64,000 nucleotides of DNA from Stentor coeruleus. Lineage: Eukaryota > Ciliophora > Heterotrichea > Heterotrichida > Stentoridae. The stretch is taken from positions 1 to 64,000 of the forward strand of contig MPUH01000109.1 of the NCBI GenBank assembly GCA_001970955.1, written 5' to 3'. Position numbers and translations under genes: made by a program. The notes under the pieces were generated by a model. That model had not been told where the DNA came from. It searched no databases and saw only the letters and a list, made by a program, of their open reading frames with translations. This document shows, piece after piece, positions 33,612-43,899 of this stretch (the first letter of the stretch is position 1; each line of letters begins with the position of its first letter).

Positions 33612-34223
33612 ATGGAACCAATCGTTGTTGGTATTTGTGGAGGTAGTGCTTCAGGGAAAACATCTTTATGTTGGAAAGTTCAAGAAAGTCTTGGTGTAGA
33701 TTGTACAGTACTCGAAATGGACAATTTCTATCGAGGTCTAACCCCAGAGCAGCTCCCAAATGTTCATGAGTACAATTTTGATCACCCTAATGCCCTTGAT
33801 TTTGACGATATTTATGAAGCCTTAAAAACATTAACTCAAGGACATGATGCTGAAATCCCAGTTTATGATTTTAAAACCCATAGTCGAGCTTCACATAAAC
33901 AAACAATAAAAACTAATAAACTCATCCTTTATGAAGGAATTTATAGCCTTTTCGACCCAAGAATTCGTGATATGATGAAACTTAAAGTCTTTGTTCATAC
34001 AGATGATGACTTAAGATTATGTAGAAGGATAAAAAGAGATACAGCAGAAAGAGGAAGATCTGTTGATAATGTTCTTGACCAGTATTTCAAGTTTGTCAAA
34101 CCATCATATGACGAGTATATACAACCAACAATGAATTATGCTGATATTATTGTCCCACATGGAGCTTTTAACAAAGTGGCAGTTGATTTGATTGTGCTAA
34201 ACCTAAAAAACTATTTAGTTTAA
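33612..34223 (+). CDS. UCK: Uridine(-cytidine) kinase
   Basis: A 203-residue protein of the uridine kinase/phosphoribulokinase P-loop family, which phosphorylates uridine or cytidine with a nucleoside triphosphate in pyrimidine salvage. The P-loop is GGSASGKTS (residues 9-17). MDNFYRG near 37 carries the usual catalytic-site Asp. YNFDHPNALDFD at about 55 and YDFKTHSR at about 87 are typical substrate-site motifs, and LYEGIYSLF is the Walker-B-like strand. The RRIKRDTAERGRS lid helix is complete. Its length matches the short monofunctional UCK form, with no uracil phosphoribosyltransferase fusion. The next gene starts 37 bp after its stop. Confidence 0.93.
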   Translation: MEPIVVGICGGSASGKTSLCWKVQESLGVDCTVLEMDNFYRGLTPEQLPNVHEYNFDHPNALDFDDIYEALKTLTQGHDAEIPVYDFKTHSRASHKQTIKTNKLILYEGIYSLFDPRIRDMMKLKVFVHTDDDLRLCRRIKRDTAERGRSVDNVLDQYFKFVKPSYDEYIQPTMNYADIIVPHGAFNKVAVDLIVLNLKNYLV

Positions 34224-34260
34224 TATATGGCAAATTTTATATAAATATTTTTCTTAGTAA

Positions 34261-35853
34261 ATGGCACACCCTGCTTTGTTAGAAAGTTTATTTAGAAGAA
34301 ATTCAAGGAATATGAGTATTTTAGGGACTACAAAAGATTCTGATGATATGAGTTTTCTTGATGAACAGAAAATTAAAGCAAGGTTTAGTGTGACGGCATA
34401 TACGAGCTTTGGATGGGAAATTAGAGTGGTTGGGAATATTAAGGAATTAGGTTTGTGGAATGTGTCTGAAGCAATTGTCCTAACGACAAATAAAGAACTT
34501 TATCCTAAATGGACATCCCCTTTGGTATCTTTTAATGTCCCAAGTTTCCCTTTTGTATTTGAGTACAAATATGTTATGGTCCATATAGGGAATATTCAGG
34601 CTATATGGGAGAGTTTTCCTCATAACCGTATAGCAAAATGTCAAGAGAAAACATCAAAAAACTTCATCCATGAAATACAAAATATTTTTAACACCCATGC
34701 AAATATAGAATTAAAAATCATGACGAAAAGTAATTTCGTTCAAGCATTAAGCAAAATCCCATATTTAAAATCTTTAGAAGAACAGCTTCAAGAACTCACT
34801 GAACTTTTAACTAAAGAAGTTATAACTTATAACACCCTAGCTTTAAGTTGTATTGCTGTAAAAAACATGAAAAATCCTGTTGGGAGCAATTATAGTTCAT
34901 ATTTACAATTTATTCAATGGTGTAGTCAAAATATCACAGTACAACAATCTAAACTTTTATTAAGTGCAACATCACCATCTTATTTATGGTTGGCAATCCC
35001 AACATCAGAACTTATAGAAAAAATTGAAGCGTATCAGGAGGCATCACAAAATTCAACTGATGATATATATCATTTATTATCAATTGGGGAATTAAGAATG
35101 GCTTTTTTAAGCGAATATAAGACTTCTGAAGATGTTGCAGGATTACTTATATCAGATACTTATTTAGAAAAAAGTGAAGTGCATATATTACAAAGGGTTA
35201 TTAATAGTATTGAAGAGCATGAAATTTGGAAAATTGTTGTTATTGGCATGTGGATTAGTCAAATGCTGTTTTTACAGTCAATTAAACCTAAACAGACAGC
35301 TATGATGATAACTCAGTTCCAAAAGCTTAGAAGACAGGAAAGTAATGAGATTTTAAAAGACCTTTTAAGCGAAATGCTGAATTTGGTTCTTGATGTGTAT
35401 TGTGACCTGTATGCGAAAGTTAATCATCAAGAATGTGAAGCCCTTGCTGGGATACTACAAAGTGAATATAAGATTATTCACAATGGAATTTTTAAAACTT
35501 GTTCAAATTACTTACTTAAAAGTATCCCGATTTTGAATAAAAAAATCCTTCATATTCCTTATATGTGCTATAATAGTGGAAGCACTAAGGGACAATTGTT
35601 TTTTTATAGTGATACTAAAGAGAAGATGGTTAAAAATAGTATTTTTATCACTGAGTTTATACCTGAAGATTTTGATTTACCATCAGAAGCTTGTGCTCTT
35701 GTTGCAATTTTTATTGATAGTATATATAATAGTTGGCTTTTGAGTGCAAGAAAAAATAATATTCCGGTTGTGATTGGGTTTATGCATCCAGTTATTGAAG
35801 GGGAATATTTGTTTAGTGTTGATGATGACTCGTATACAGTTAAGAGAGTTTGA
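34261..35853 (+). CDS. CBM20 starch/glycogen-binding protein with a phosphohistidine-like C-terminal domain
   Basis: A 530-residue protein. Residues 38-125 match a CBM20 glucan-binding domain (GWEIRVVGNIKELGLWNV...LYPKWTSPL...FEYKYV...IWE). A helical region of about 300 residues follows, then a small C-terminal alpha/beta domain (FIPEDFDLPSEACALVAIF...WLLSARKNNIPVVIGF). This resembles the swivelling phosphohistidine domain of glucan water dikinases (GWD/PWD), where LSHVSVRAR carries the phosphorylated His. Here that position appears to be Trp (NSWLLSARK), and no ATP-grasp domain follows before the stop. I infer a non-catalytic glucan-binding relative of PWD. The GWD link is by eye only; CBM20 is safer. 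Confidence 0.75.
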   Translation: MAHPALLESLFRRNSRNMSILGTTKDSDDMSFLDEQKIKARFSVTAYTSFGWEIRVVGNIKELGLWNVSEAIVLTTNKELYPKWTSPLVSFNVPSFPFVFEYKYVMVHIGNIQAIWESFPHNRIAKCQEKTSKNFIHEIQNIFNTHANIELKIMTKSNFVQALSKIPYLKSLEEQLQELTELLTKEVITYNTLALSCIAVKNMKNPVGSNYSSYLQFIQWCSQNITVQQSKLLLSATSPSYLWLAIPTSELIEKIEAYQEASQNSTDDIYHLLSIGELRMAFLSEYKTSEDVAGLLISDTYLEKSEVHILQRVINSIEEHEIWKIVVIGMWISQMLFLQSIKPKQTAMMITQFQKLRRQESNEILKDLLSEMLNLVLDVYCDLYAKVNHQECEALAGILQSEYKIIHNGIFKTCSNYLLKSIPILNKKILHIPYMCYNSGSTKGQLFFYSDTKEKMVKNSIFITEFIPEDFDLPSEACALVAIFIDSIYNSWLLSARKNNIPVVIGFMHPVIEGEYLFSVDDDSYTVKRV

Positions 35854-36361
35854 TAAATATTGAAAATTAAACTCTTTTAGTATAAATAGTTTTTTTTTAT
35901 ATATATGATAGTTGGTATTATGGTTTTAATATTTTATTATAAGATTTATTAATGGATAGGAAGGTGTTATTTTGGGTGTTAGATGAAGTTTTAGGGTTTT
36001 GGATGAATGATTTTAGGGGAAATTATGGGCTGGAGATTATTAGTGTTGATTATACTGAATAATAATATTATAATATATGATATGGGGTCAGGTTGGGATA
36101 TAGAATTAAATTATGAAAGGCTAAAATCTGTATCTTCCTTGATTATTTATATTATTATTGAAGTAAAGATATATTGTTAGGATTAATAGCGAAATTCATA
36201 TTTTTATTAGGATAATTTTTTTAATTAAACTATATCTTAAATATGCATAATTTTTGATTCTCAAATTTAGTAAACACAATTTATTTTAGTCATAATCATT
36301 TCAATTCATTAAGTGTAATGAATAATACGCACAATTTAAAAGATTACAAAAATAATAAAAG
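35854..36361. other. 3' flank of the CBM20 gene, no gene seen
   Basis: G-rich and C-poor to about 36160, then AT-rich up to the tRNA-Val gene. No further coding region is supported. Confidence 0.55.
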
Positions 36362-36434
36362 TACAAGCGGCGGGGATTGAACCCACGACCTTCTGTGTGT
36401 TAGACAGATGTGATAACCACTACACTACGCTTGC
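36362..36434 (-). tRNA. tRNA-Val(AAC)
   Basis: The minus strand gives acceptor GCAAGCG/CGCTTGT with discriminator A, TA at 8-9, and D arm GTGTAGTGGTTATCAC as in other eukaryotic tRNA-Val. The anticodon arm is TCTGT, loop CTAACAC, ACAGA, so the anticodon is AAC. The T arm is GTGGG, loop TTCAATC, CCCGC. No intron. A TTTT run begins a few bases downstream. The rest of the gap to 36717 is C-rich, with no other gene. Confidence 0.95.
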
Positions 36435-36717
36435 TTGTATTCAGCACTCTAGTATCTTATTTATACCTTACATCATAATTTACTTCATGTAAATTTAAAG
36501 AATCTTCATTTCCTCTTAGCCTTTTATTTTTCCATTTTACTTTAATAATCAATTAAAACTCTAAACACACAATTCCTCAACCAAAATCGCAAATTTCAAT
36601 CATAAAATCTCAAACTCCATCACACAATCTTTATCCATACTCGAGCAAATCCAATAACCCCAAATCTTAAATACTTCAAAAAAAAATTTACTACATGCAA
36701 GTTTATAATAGTTCTGT

Positions 36718-38061
36718 ATGGCTAATTCTAATAGCGAAAAAGGTGACAATGAAAAGATGTTTACATACAGGTCAACTTCTGCTCCAATAAGACTTGACTC
36801 AAGTATGCTTTTTGCTTTTCCAGTGCCTTCTCTTTATACTTCAGCTTTTTCAACATCGCCACTTCTTAATTTCCACAGATCCTCATCATCTGAAGATAGT
36901 CAAGAAGAACCTTTTCATCCAACAGGATTTTTAAGAGATATGATCGATGGTTTGGTTAAAAGTGAAGACTCTCCTAAATCCTTACTAACTTTTCATGAAC
37001 AAAGTCATAATGTCCCTGAATTCACTCCTATGGGAATTCCTTTTTACAACATACCAGTCACTTATACCGCTAATGATATATATACCCAAGCTTTTGAAAT
37101 GGCTAAAGACCAATTAGGTTGCAGAATGCTTCAAAGAAAACTTGAAGAAATGAACCCATATTCTATACAAACAATCTTTGAGCAAATAAAACCTCATCTC
37201 CCTGAGCTCATGATCGACCCATTCGGCAATTATCTTATACAAAAACTCTTAGAAGTCTGTGAAGAACCTATATTTTCATCAACAATCGATTCTGTATCAA
37301 AAAACCTTACAAGTATATCATTAAATCAACATGGTACAAGAGCTGTACAAAAACTCATTGACCTTTTAGCTAATTTTCAACAATATATTCCTATCATCAT
37401 AAATTCCTTAATCCCAGATATCCTTATTTTAATCAAAGATGTTAATGGTAATCATGTTATTCAAAGATGTGTTAATTCATTAAAATGCCCTCAAAACCAA
37501 TTCATTTTTGATATCGCCGGAAATCATATAGTAGAAATCGCTACTGATAGACATGGGTGTTGTGTTTTACAAAGGTGTATCCATGCTGCATCTGAAAAAC
37601 AAAAAGAGGAACTTGTTGAAAAAATCATAGAAAAAGCTGTAGAATTAGTCCAAGATGCTTATGGGAATTATGTTGTACAATATGTTATTGATTTGAATTC
37701 ATATAGTGTGAATGCTAAATTAGCTTATATATTTATGAATAGTATTCAGCAATTAGCAACACAAAAATTTTCAAGTAATGTTATAGAAAAATGTTTACAG
37801 CAAAATAAAGAAGATGTACAACAGGAAATGATTGCTGAAATTGGAAAAGTTGAGAATATTTCAAAGATGATTGGAAATCAATATGCGAATTATGGTATTG
37901 TATAGTTAGTTGTACAGAGAGCGTTAACACTTGCGAGGCCTTTGGCGTTGGAGAAAATGCTGGCTTTGATTAGGCCGAAGTTGGAAGAACTGAAGAACAG
38001 CCATTTTGGCAAAAAAATTTATATGAAACTTCTGAGAAATTATCCTGTTTTAATAGACTAG
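36718..38061 (+). CDS. Pumilio-family (PUF) RNA-binding protein, one 15-nt intron
   Basis: The spliced product is about 442 residues: a disordered N-terminus (about 120) and eight PUF repeats. RNA-contact residues by repeat are R1 C-R..Q (GCRMLQ), R2 N-Y..Q, R3 T-R..Q, R4 N-H..Q, R5 C-C..Q, R6 N-Y..Q, R7 S-N..E and R8 N-Y..Q. By the PUF code (8 to 1) this predicts a 5'-UGU core and roughly UGUAUAUA. PUF proteins bind 3' UTRs and repress or destabilise mRNAs. Repeat 8 exists only after splicing: exon 1 ends AAT TAT G, the intron at 37895-37909 holds a stop, and exon 2 gives NYVVQRALTLARP. Downstream of 38062 lies a G-rich flank. Confidence 0.95.
37895..37909 (+). other. 15-nt spliceosomal intron
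   Basis: It reads GTATTGTATAGTTAG. Removal changes NYGIV-stop into NYVVQRAL, the canonical eighth Pumilio repeat. Confidence 0.95.
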
Positions 38062-39030
38062 GTGTAACAAAATAAAGTCACATTGAGAATTTGTAGTATG
38101 GTTTGGAAGTTATGACGATTTTTTAGGAATTTGTGATTTTTTTTTGTTTGAAGATTTGGCTGTAAGATTTTTGATTTTAAGTTTTGTTGTTGTGTTTAAG
38201 AAATTCTTAAGAATAGTTTTAAAGATGAGAAATTATAGAAATGTTTGGATTATTTTAAGTTTGAGTTATGAGAATATTAAAGTAGGTTGAAATGTTAAAA
38301 AATTAGAAGAGACTAGTTTGCATTATTATTGAATACAAATTTTATCTATTTTAAATATATGGGAAACAGATGAATTACTTTTTATATAAAGAAGATGAAG
38401 TAGTTAGGTTATAGATGTTGTTTGACTTATGATGATATGAGATAGAGCTGTTTGATTTTCTGAGAGGTGTACTATGAGATATATATTGAATTAATAGATA
38501 GATTTTGAATATGTTAATAAGAAGGTTTAAGATTCAGAAATACTATTTTTTTTAAGCTTAGATTATAGAATAAAATACATAGGTTTTTATACTAAATTTT
38601 CCTTTAGTTTCCATTATGTTAAGAAACTTATATTAATTTACATATTTTGGTGCATTTTTAATACAATTATTTTCGTATATAAAGGAAAAGTTTTTATTCA
38701 AGCATAAACTCTTAATACTCCAATTTTTATCTCAATAAAAAAATCCACAACAATAATTTCAAACTAATTCTATTTTATCATCCTCATCTAAAAAAAACTA
38801 AAATCCCATAACCACATCTAATCCTTCCACTTCTAAAATCCAAAAACATTAAAGCTTCCATTAAAAAAGCTCTAATTCCTAATTACCTTCATAAATTTTC
38901 CTATAAAAGTCTCCTTTTTAAAAATAATCTTATATCTCAATCTCCTCTTATTTTAATGTCCATTTTTCTTATAACTATCTATCTCTCATATAGCCATCCT
39001 ATCTTTAAAGCTAATATATTATAATTAATA
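38062..39030. other. Convergent intergenic region
   Basis: G-rich and C-poor to about 38550, then C-rich and G-poor from about 38690 to 39030. It lies between convergent genes. No gene was seen. Confidence 0.55.
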
Positions 39031-39432
39031 CTAACACATTACTTTATTAATAGCCCTAATCAATCTTCCTTCACACATTCTTTGATTGACTAATACATCA
39101 ATATGATCAGCATACATTCGAGGATTAACATTTGTCCTTTTAATCTTTAAATACTGTAGTTTTACTTTACCTTCATTCCTCAAAGGCTTTGTAGCAAGAT
39201 GTTTACTCCAAGTATCATATACATAAGAATGCTCTATAGACTGTTTTCTCATTTTGGAAAAAGCTCCAGTTGAATTAGCAAATGTAATACTTTTATTAAC
39301 ATTCATAACAGAAGGTAATTTTGAGTATGAATTATCTTCAGAGAGTCTTTTATTATAAGAAAATTTAGGCACTGAGAGATTTTGCACTATAGCATGGGCT
39401 TTCTTTGGATGTGATAACTTTGGTAGCTCCAT
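39031..39432 (-). CDS. Small basic hypothetical protein
   Basis: A 133-residue frame starting MELPKLSHPKKAH. It is basic and Ser/Asn-rich, with a more ordered C-terminal third (KLQYLKIKRTNVNPRMYADHIDVLVNQR). The ATG follows an AT-rich leader, and the composition is much less AT-rich than the flanks. No family is recognised. Confidence 0.55.
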   Translation of the reverse strand: MELPKLSHPKKAHAIVQNLSVPKFSYNKRLSEDNSYSKLPSVMNVNKSITFANSTGAFSKMRKQSIEHSYVYDTWSKHLATKPLRNEGKVKLQYLKIKRTNVNPRMYADHIDVLVNQRMCEGRLIRAINKVMC

Positions 39433-41277
39433 TTATATTTACGATTAATATTAATCTTATGAACTTTATTAAGTTAATTACATTATATTTATAAAATTTA
39501 TTGTAATATAATTATATATATATGGATAATGTGAATTAGGAAGTATAGGTTGAGAGGTTTTATATATAAGATAAGTTTGGTATATAGGATAGGTATAAAA
39601 TTTTGTTTATTTTTTAAATGCATGATATGAATTAAGTGTTTTTTGTCAGATATAATTGTTAGTAGAAGAATTAGGTTTTTTAGATAAGAATTTTTATGAT
39701 AAAGATCCTTTAAAGGTTGGATTTTTGGTTAGATGATCAGAGAGGTAATAATTTAATATTTGTTTGGAAGCTGTTTTGGTGAAGGCTGATAAGATTATCT
39801 TGGGATGGTAAGTTTATGTTTTTGAGTAGATTTTTTATGATTATAAAGTGATAGTGGAAGATTGAAGGGGATAGTTTATGTTGAAAAGGATGTTTAACTT
39901 GGGTAGGGGTTTTTAATTTGGTAATACCGACACAATTAAAAAATATCATATTTAAAAATTAATCACAGCAGGGATTACTGAAAAAGTTGCTAAGAAATAG
40001 TAAAAGTTGCAAGATATATATATAAAAATTGGAAAGATGTTAGTTTCTATGTGAGTGTATTAGAAATTTTGTTATAATTTTCCCTGTGAAAATATAAGCT
40101 ATTTTTATATCAATAGGCTTGAAAAATGTATAAACGTAAGCTATAATAAGTACTACAAAACTGCAACAAACGGAAGTCTTTCAACAACTATAAACCTATT
40201 TTTCTTGTAATGAATTTAGCTTCTTAGCCGAATATAATATTTCAAATATCTCTTTAATATATATAAACATAAATTTATTCTTTTTAAACATTTAAGTATT
40301 GTATTTATAGTTTTTTATTTTAGAATCTATTTTATTTTGATATAATAATATAGGTGTATTTAAGTATTTTTTTAAGTGATTTATTATGATTTCAAAAAAT
40401 CTTATGTTGTAAACTTATTTAAGATACATTTTTTGTAAATTTTTAAAATCTTGAAAAGTAAAAATTATTTATTAAATTATTGTTTAGGATATACACAATC
40501 AAGGATAAGGAATATACAAACATAATATATTTAACTCTAGGGATCAAATAAAATAGACACAACAAAAATTGTATAAACCTATATATTTTAAATTTATCTC
40601 AATATGCAATTTTTGCTTAAATCATGGCACTTTCTCTACAGAAAAACTTATAATTTCCTTTAAACTCTTGTTTATAACGTATATTTATAATATTTTACTT
40701 GTAAAGTTAAAGCAATATGAGTATCTTCAAAATTTAGCAATTTTTATATTTTTGATATAAATAATATAATCTATGATATTCTTAATCACTTAAAAATAGA
40801 GAATAAACTATATTAAAAGATTAGGGTAAAATTTAACAAAATTAAGTTCCACATTCAAGAAAAAATATATTTCTAACTATATACTTGCTTGCTTAAAATT
40901 TTTTCTATTAATAGTCATATAACTTGTTTTAAAAACAGCAAAGCATATCAATAAATCATTTAAATCACTAAACCCAACTTAAAAAAAGCATTCAAGTATC
41001 AAAATTATTCTTTTTTTCATTATAAGAATCACTCTTCTCAATTAATCTAAATATATTATATTTACAATAACAATTTTTCCTTTTTCATTCCCTAATTTTT
41101 TCTTTATAAAGTATATTATAATAAAAGCCTATTTCTTCACATTCAAATCTTAAGAAATTTAATCCCAAGCCAAAAAACTAAAAATTTTATCTTTCTCTCA
41201 CCTTTTAAAGTAAATAAAAAATCTAGCATATTCCACAATAAAAAGTTAGCACTTACCTTAAAACTTCTAAAATATAC
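39433..41277. other. Long intergenic region, no gene seen
   Basis: G-rich on the left (about 39433-39930) and more C-rich on the right (about 40900-41277), with a very AT-rich middle. Short frames here (such as 39737-39949 minus and 40569-40760 plus) follow the base bias and have no coding character. Both flanking genes are on the minus strand. Confidence 0.5.
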
Positions 41278-42360
41278 TTATAAAGGAATTATCAACACTG
41301 TTATATCATCTACTCTATCTTGATGTTTATCAATCCATCTACTCCAAGCAAGGTTTGCTATTATATTACAAGCACTTTCAGGGCTATTATATTCTAAAAT
41401 CTTAGCAACTTCTTTGTTTTCTATACAATCCCATACCCCATCTGTGCACATCACAATAAATGTATCTCTTTGCCCAGTCTGATGCTCAGTAATAAAGGGT
41501 TGGCATAAAACTCCAATATCACTAAAAGCTGTATCCCCAAATGCTCTAGATACAGATAAACAATAAGATTCATGAGTAGGTAATGATACCTTACCATTAT
41601 CATCAATACTTGACTGTCTTATCAAACCGCCGTTTTTCTCTAATCTAGCCTTTTCCTCAGGATCATTGACATTATGATCAACAGTTAAAGGAATTGATAA
41701 TAACCGTCCTTTGCAATTCCTCAGCAAAATTGCACGGGAGTCACCCAATTGTCCTATGAAAACTGAATCTTCATAGAAAAAAATTATCGTTGCAGTACAT
41801 CCAGATATCTCACAATTATTATGAGACTTTTCACATTTATAGACTATTTCTTCTTGAGTTTTGATAAAGGCGTTGTATATGCAGTCAACTGGATTTTGAG
41901 AAAGAGCTGAATTGGATAAAAGGAAGTTTGGAAAGTTTTTTCTTGCAAGGGCAGATATTAAATGACCATTAGGGCCATGACCATCAAAGACCCCAGCAAG
42001 CAAAAATGGAGGTTTAGAGTGAATAAAAAAGTTGTCTTGGTTAAAATCGTTTTTCAGACCTTTTCGGCAAGTCACCCCAATTTTACTCCCAGAGAAATAT
42101 TGATAAGAGTTAGCTCCTCTGTAGTTTATTATTTTTTCGGCAAATGGATCTTCGGAAATCAGAGGAAATGAACCTTCAGCTTCAAATTCATATTTTAAAT
42201 ACTCTTTGGATGGGAGACTTTGTAAGCTTTGTAAGATTACACCCTCAAAATTTGGTTTTATTTCATTAGTTTTAGATGCGCATTCGGTTCTATGCTTGGC
42301 TACTTGAGATTTTATTATTCTTGTTAGTTCTTTTTTTGATTTGCAAGAGCAATTCCCCAT
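41278..42360 (-). CDS. PP2C-family (PPM) protein phosphatase, probably myristoylated
   Basis: A 360-residue Mg2+/Mn2+-dependent Ser/Thr phosphatase. The key motifs are present: NQDNFF (first metal Asp), AGVFDGHGPNGH (second), SGCTATI, QLGDSRAIL, LSVSRAFGDTAF, MCTDGVWD (metal Asp) and VDDITVLII (last metal Asp). The N-terminus MGNCSCKSK has Gly2 plus nearby cysteines, the usual signal for N-myristoylation and palmitoylation, so membrane anchoring is likely. It has a paralogue at 43900-44979 on the same strand, 1.5 kb upstream. The substrate cannot be predicted. Confidence 0.93.
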   Translation of the reverse strand: MGNCSCKSKKELTRIIKSQVAKHRTECASKTNEIKPNFEGVILQSLQSLPSKEYLKYEFEAEGSFPLISEDPFAEKIINYRGANSYQYFSGSKIGVTCRKGLKNDFNQDNFFIHSKPPFLLAGVFDGHGPNGHLISALARKNFPNFLLSNSALSQNPVDCIYNAFIKTQEEIVYKCEKSHNNCEISGCTATIIFFYEDSVFIGQLGDSRAILLRNCKGRLLSIPLTVDHNVNDPEEKARLEKNGGLIRQSSIDDNGKVSLPTHESYCLSVSRAFGDTAFSDIGVLCQPFITEHQTGQRDTFIVMCTDGVWDCIENKEVAKILEYNSPESACNIIANLAWSRWIDKHQDRVDDITVLIIPL

Positions 42361-43899
42361 AATTATAATATTGGATAAGAATGGTTTTTGACTATTGTAA
42401 AATTGAATGGATTATTAAGTTTTTTATTAAGATTTATTTTTGATTGATGATCGAAGTAAAGGGTTAGGTTTTATTATTGAATTTGATAATATGATTTTTG
42501 TGGTTTATACTTAGAAGAAAGTTTTTAGATAGATAGAAAGTGAACTAGATATGTTTTGGGTTTTTAAGGATGAATTTATTAATAGAAGATAGTTTATAGA
42601 AAAGGTATCGGTGTGAGGTTATAATTTTTGGATATATGATTGTAAGCATCGGCCATTATGAATAGTGTTTACCATTGTTTTCTAGTCGAAAATATGATAA
42701 ATATAAATATGTTAAATATGAATATAAGTTTATTTGCTTTTGAGATGGGGAGAAAGATAAGATAATACTAAACTATTAGACCCATATTATTTATATCATC
42801 ACTAATCAAAGTTAAAAATTGAATAGAGGTCTGAAAAAGTATGTAAAATATAATTGAAGTTATACCTCATAATCAACTTTTATAGCTTTAAGCCAATTAT
42901 TATTTACCATGCAGTGCTTTTTATTTCGAAAAGCATTCTTTGCTTAGCATCTCTAGTGATATTTTAATCACGCCTTAAGCCTATTCAGGCAAAATTGAAT
43001 ATCTTTTGCTTATATAGATTATTTTCTGGTTATAAAGCATGGAAATTTTATGGATGAGATAGATGCAAACAAAATTTCCTAAGCTTTATCACTAGTATAA
43101 TTTAAGTTAAATATTAATCCTTTAGGAAGTGATGATTGTATTTTATAATAAAACGAATGATAAAAGTAGTCCAATTAAAAGCTTTGAGCTCAAAAATATA
43201 ATAAATTAGCATCACTAGTGTAAAATTAGACCTATTAAGATAAAATCCGCCCAAGTTTTTACATTGAAGGTGAACTTTTAAAGCCTATATTATTTGCGTT
43301 GTTGAATTAAAGTTACCTGAGAACAAATAAAAATTTAATTAATTAGGCTATCAGATTATAAAAAAGTACGATAGTTTATTCTTTTAGTCCTTGAAATATA
43401 TAATATCTTGGGAGATTTAAGTAGTAATTACTATCTAAACACTTTTTATTCCTTTGTAGTATTATTAATAAAATAGTTAATTTGATTACCGGAGCATATG
43501 AATATTTTTTTCATAACACACAAATCTTAACCCCTGGTAATCTTAATTAAGTCTTTCTATATTGTAAAATTCAACTAACCTAAGCCCAAACTAATATTTT
43601 CTCTGTTAGTTCTTCATCATAATCACAACGATAATTGAAGTTTGAATGCAGGAGCAAATTCAAAAGGAAAAACTTAAAAGCGTTTTACTCCTTAAGTCTT
43701 ACCAAGCAAATATTTTTTTTTCCCGTCTGAATTTCAACAAAACTTTAAGCAAAGTCTTTTTTCGACCAGATTAATATAGCTTTAAATTCAAAATTTTTCA
43801 ATTGTTACATATATATAAAAAAACCCTAAAAGTTAACTTCCATATTATGTCAGCAAAAATCGTTTTCTAACCAAATAAGCTTATATATTTATACTGTAC
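42361..43899. other. Intergenic region between the two PP2C genes
   Basis: G-rich and C-poor on the left, C-richer from about 43500. A 41-codon frame at about 43647-43772 (plus, MQEQIQKEKLKSV...) has some coding look but no intron link or family, so it is not called. Otherwise nothing is supported. Confidence 0.5.

Noticed and set aside
39737-39949. A 70-residue minus-strand frame
   Set aside because: It sits in a strongly skewed, AT-rich gap and its composition follows the skew. No motif, no neighbour link.
40569-40760. A 63-residue plus-strand frame
   Set aside because: Ile/Phe/Tyr-rich as expected from AT-rich noncoding DNA, with no good start context.
43647-43772. A 41-codon frame between the two PP2C genes
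   Set aside because: No homology, no 15-nt intron extending it, and too short to separate from chance.
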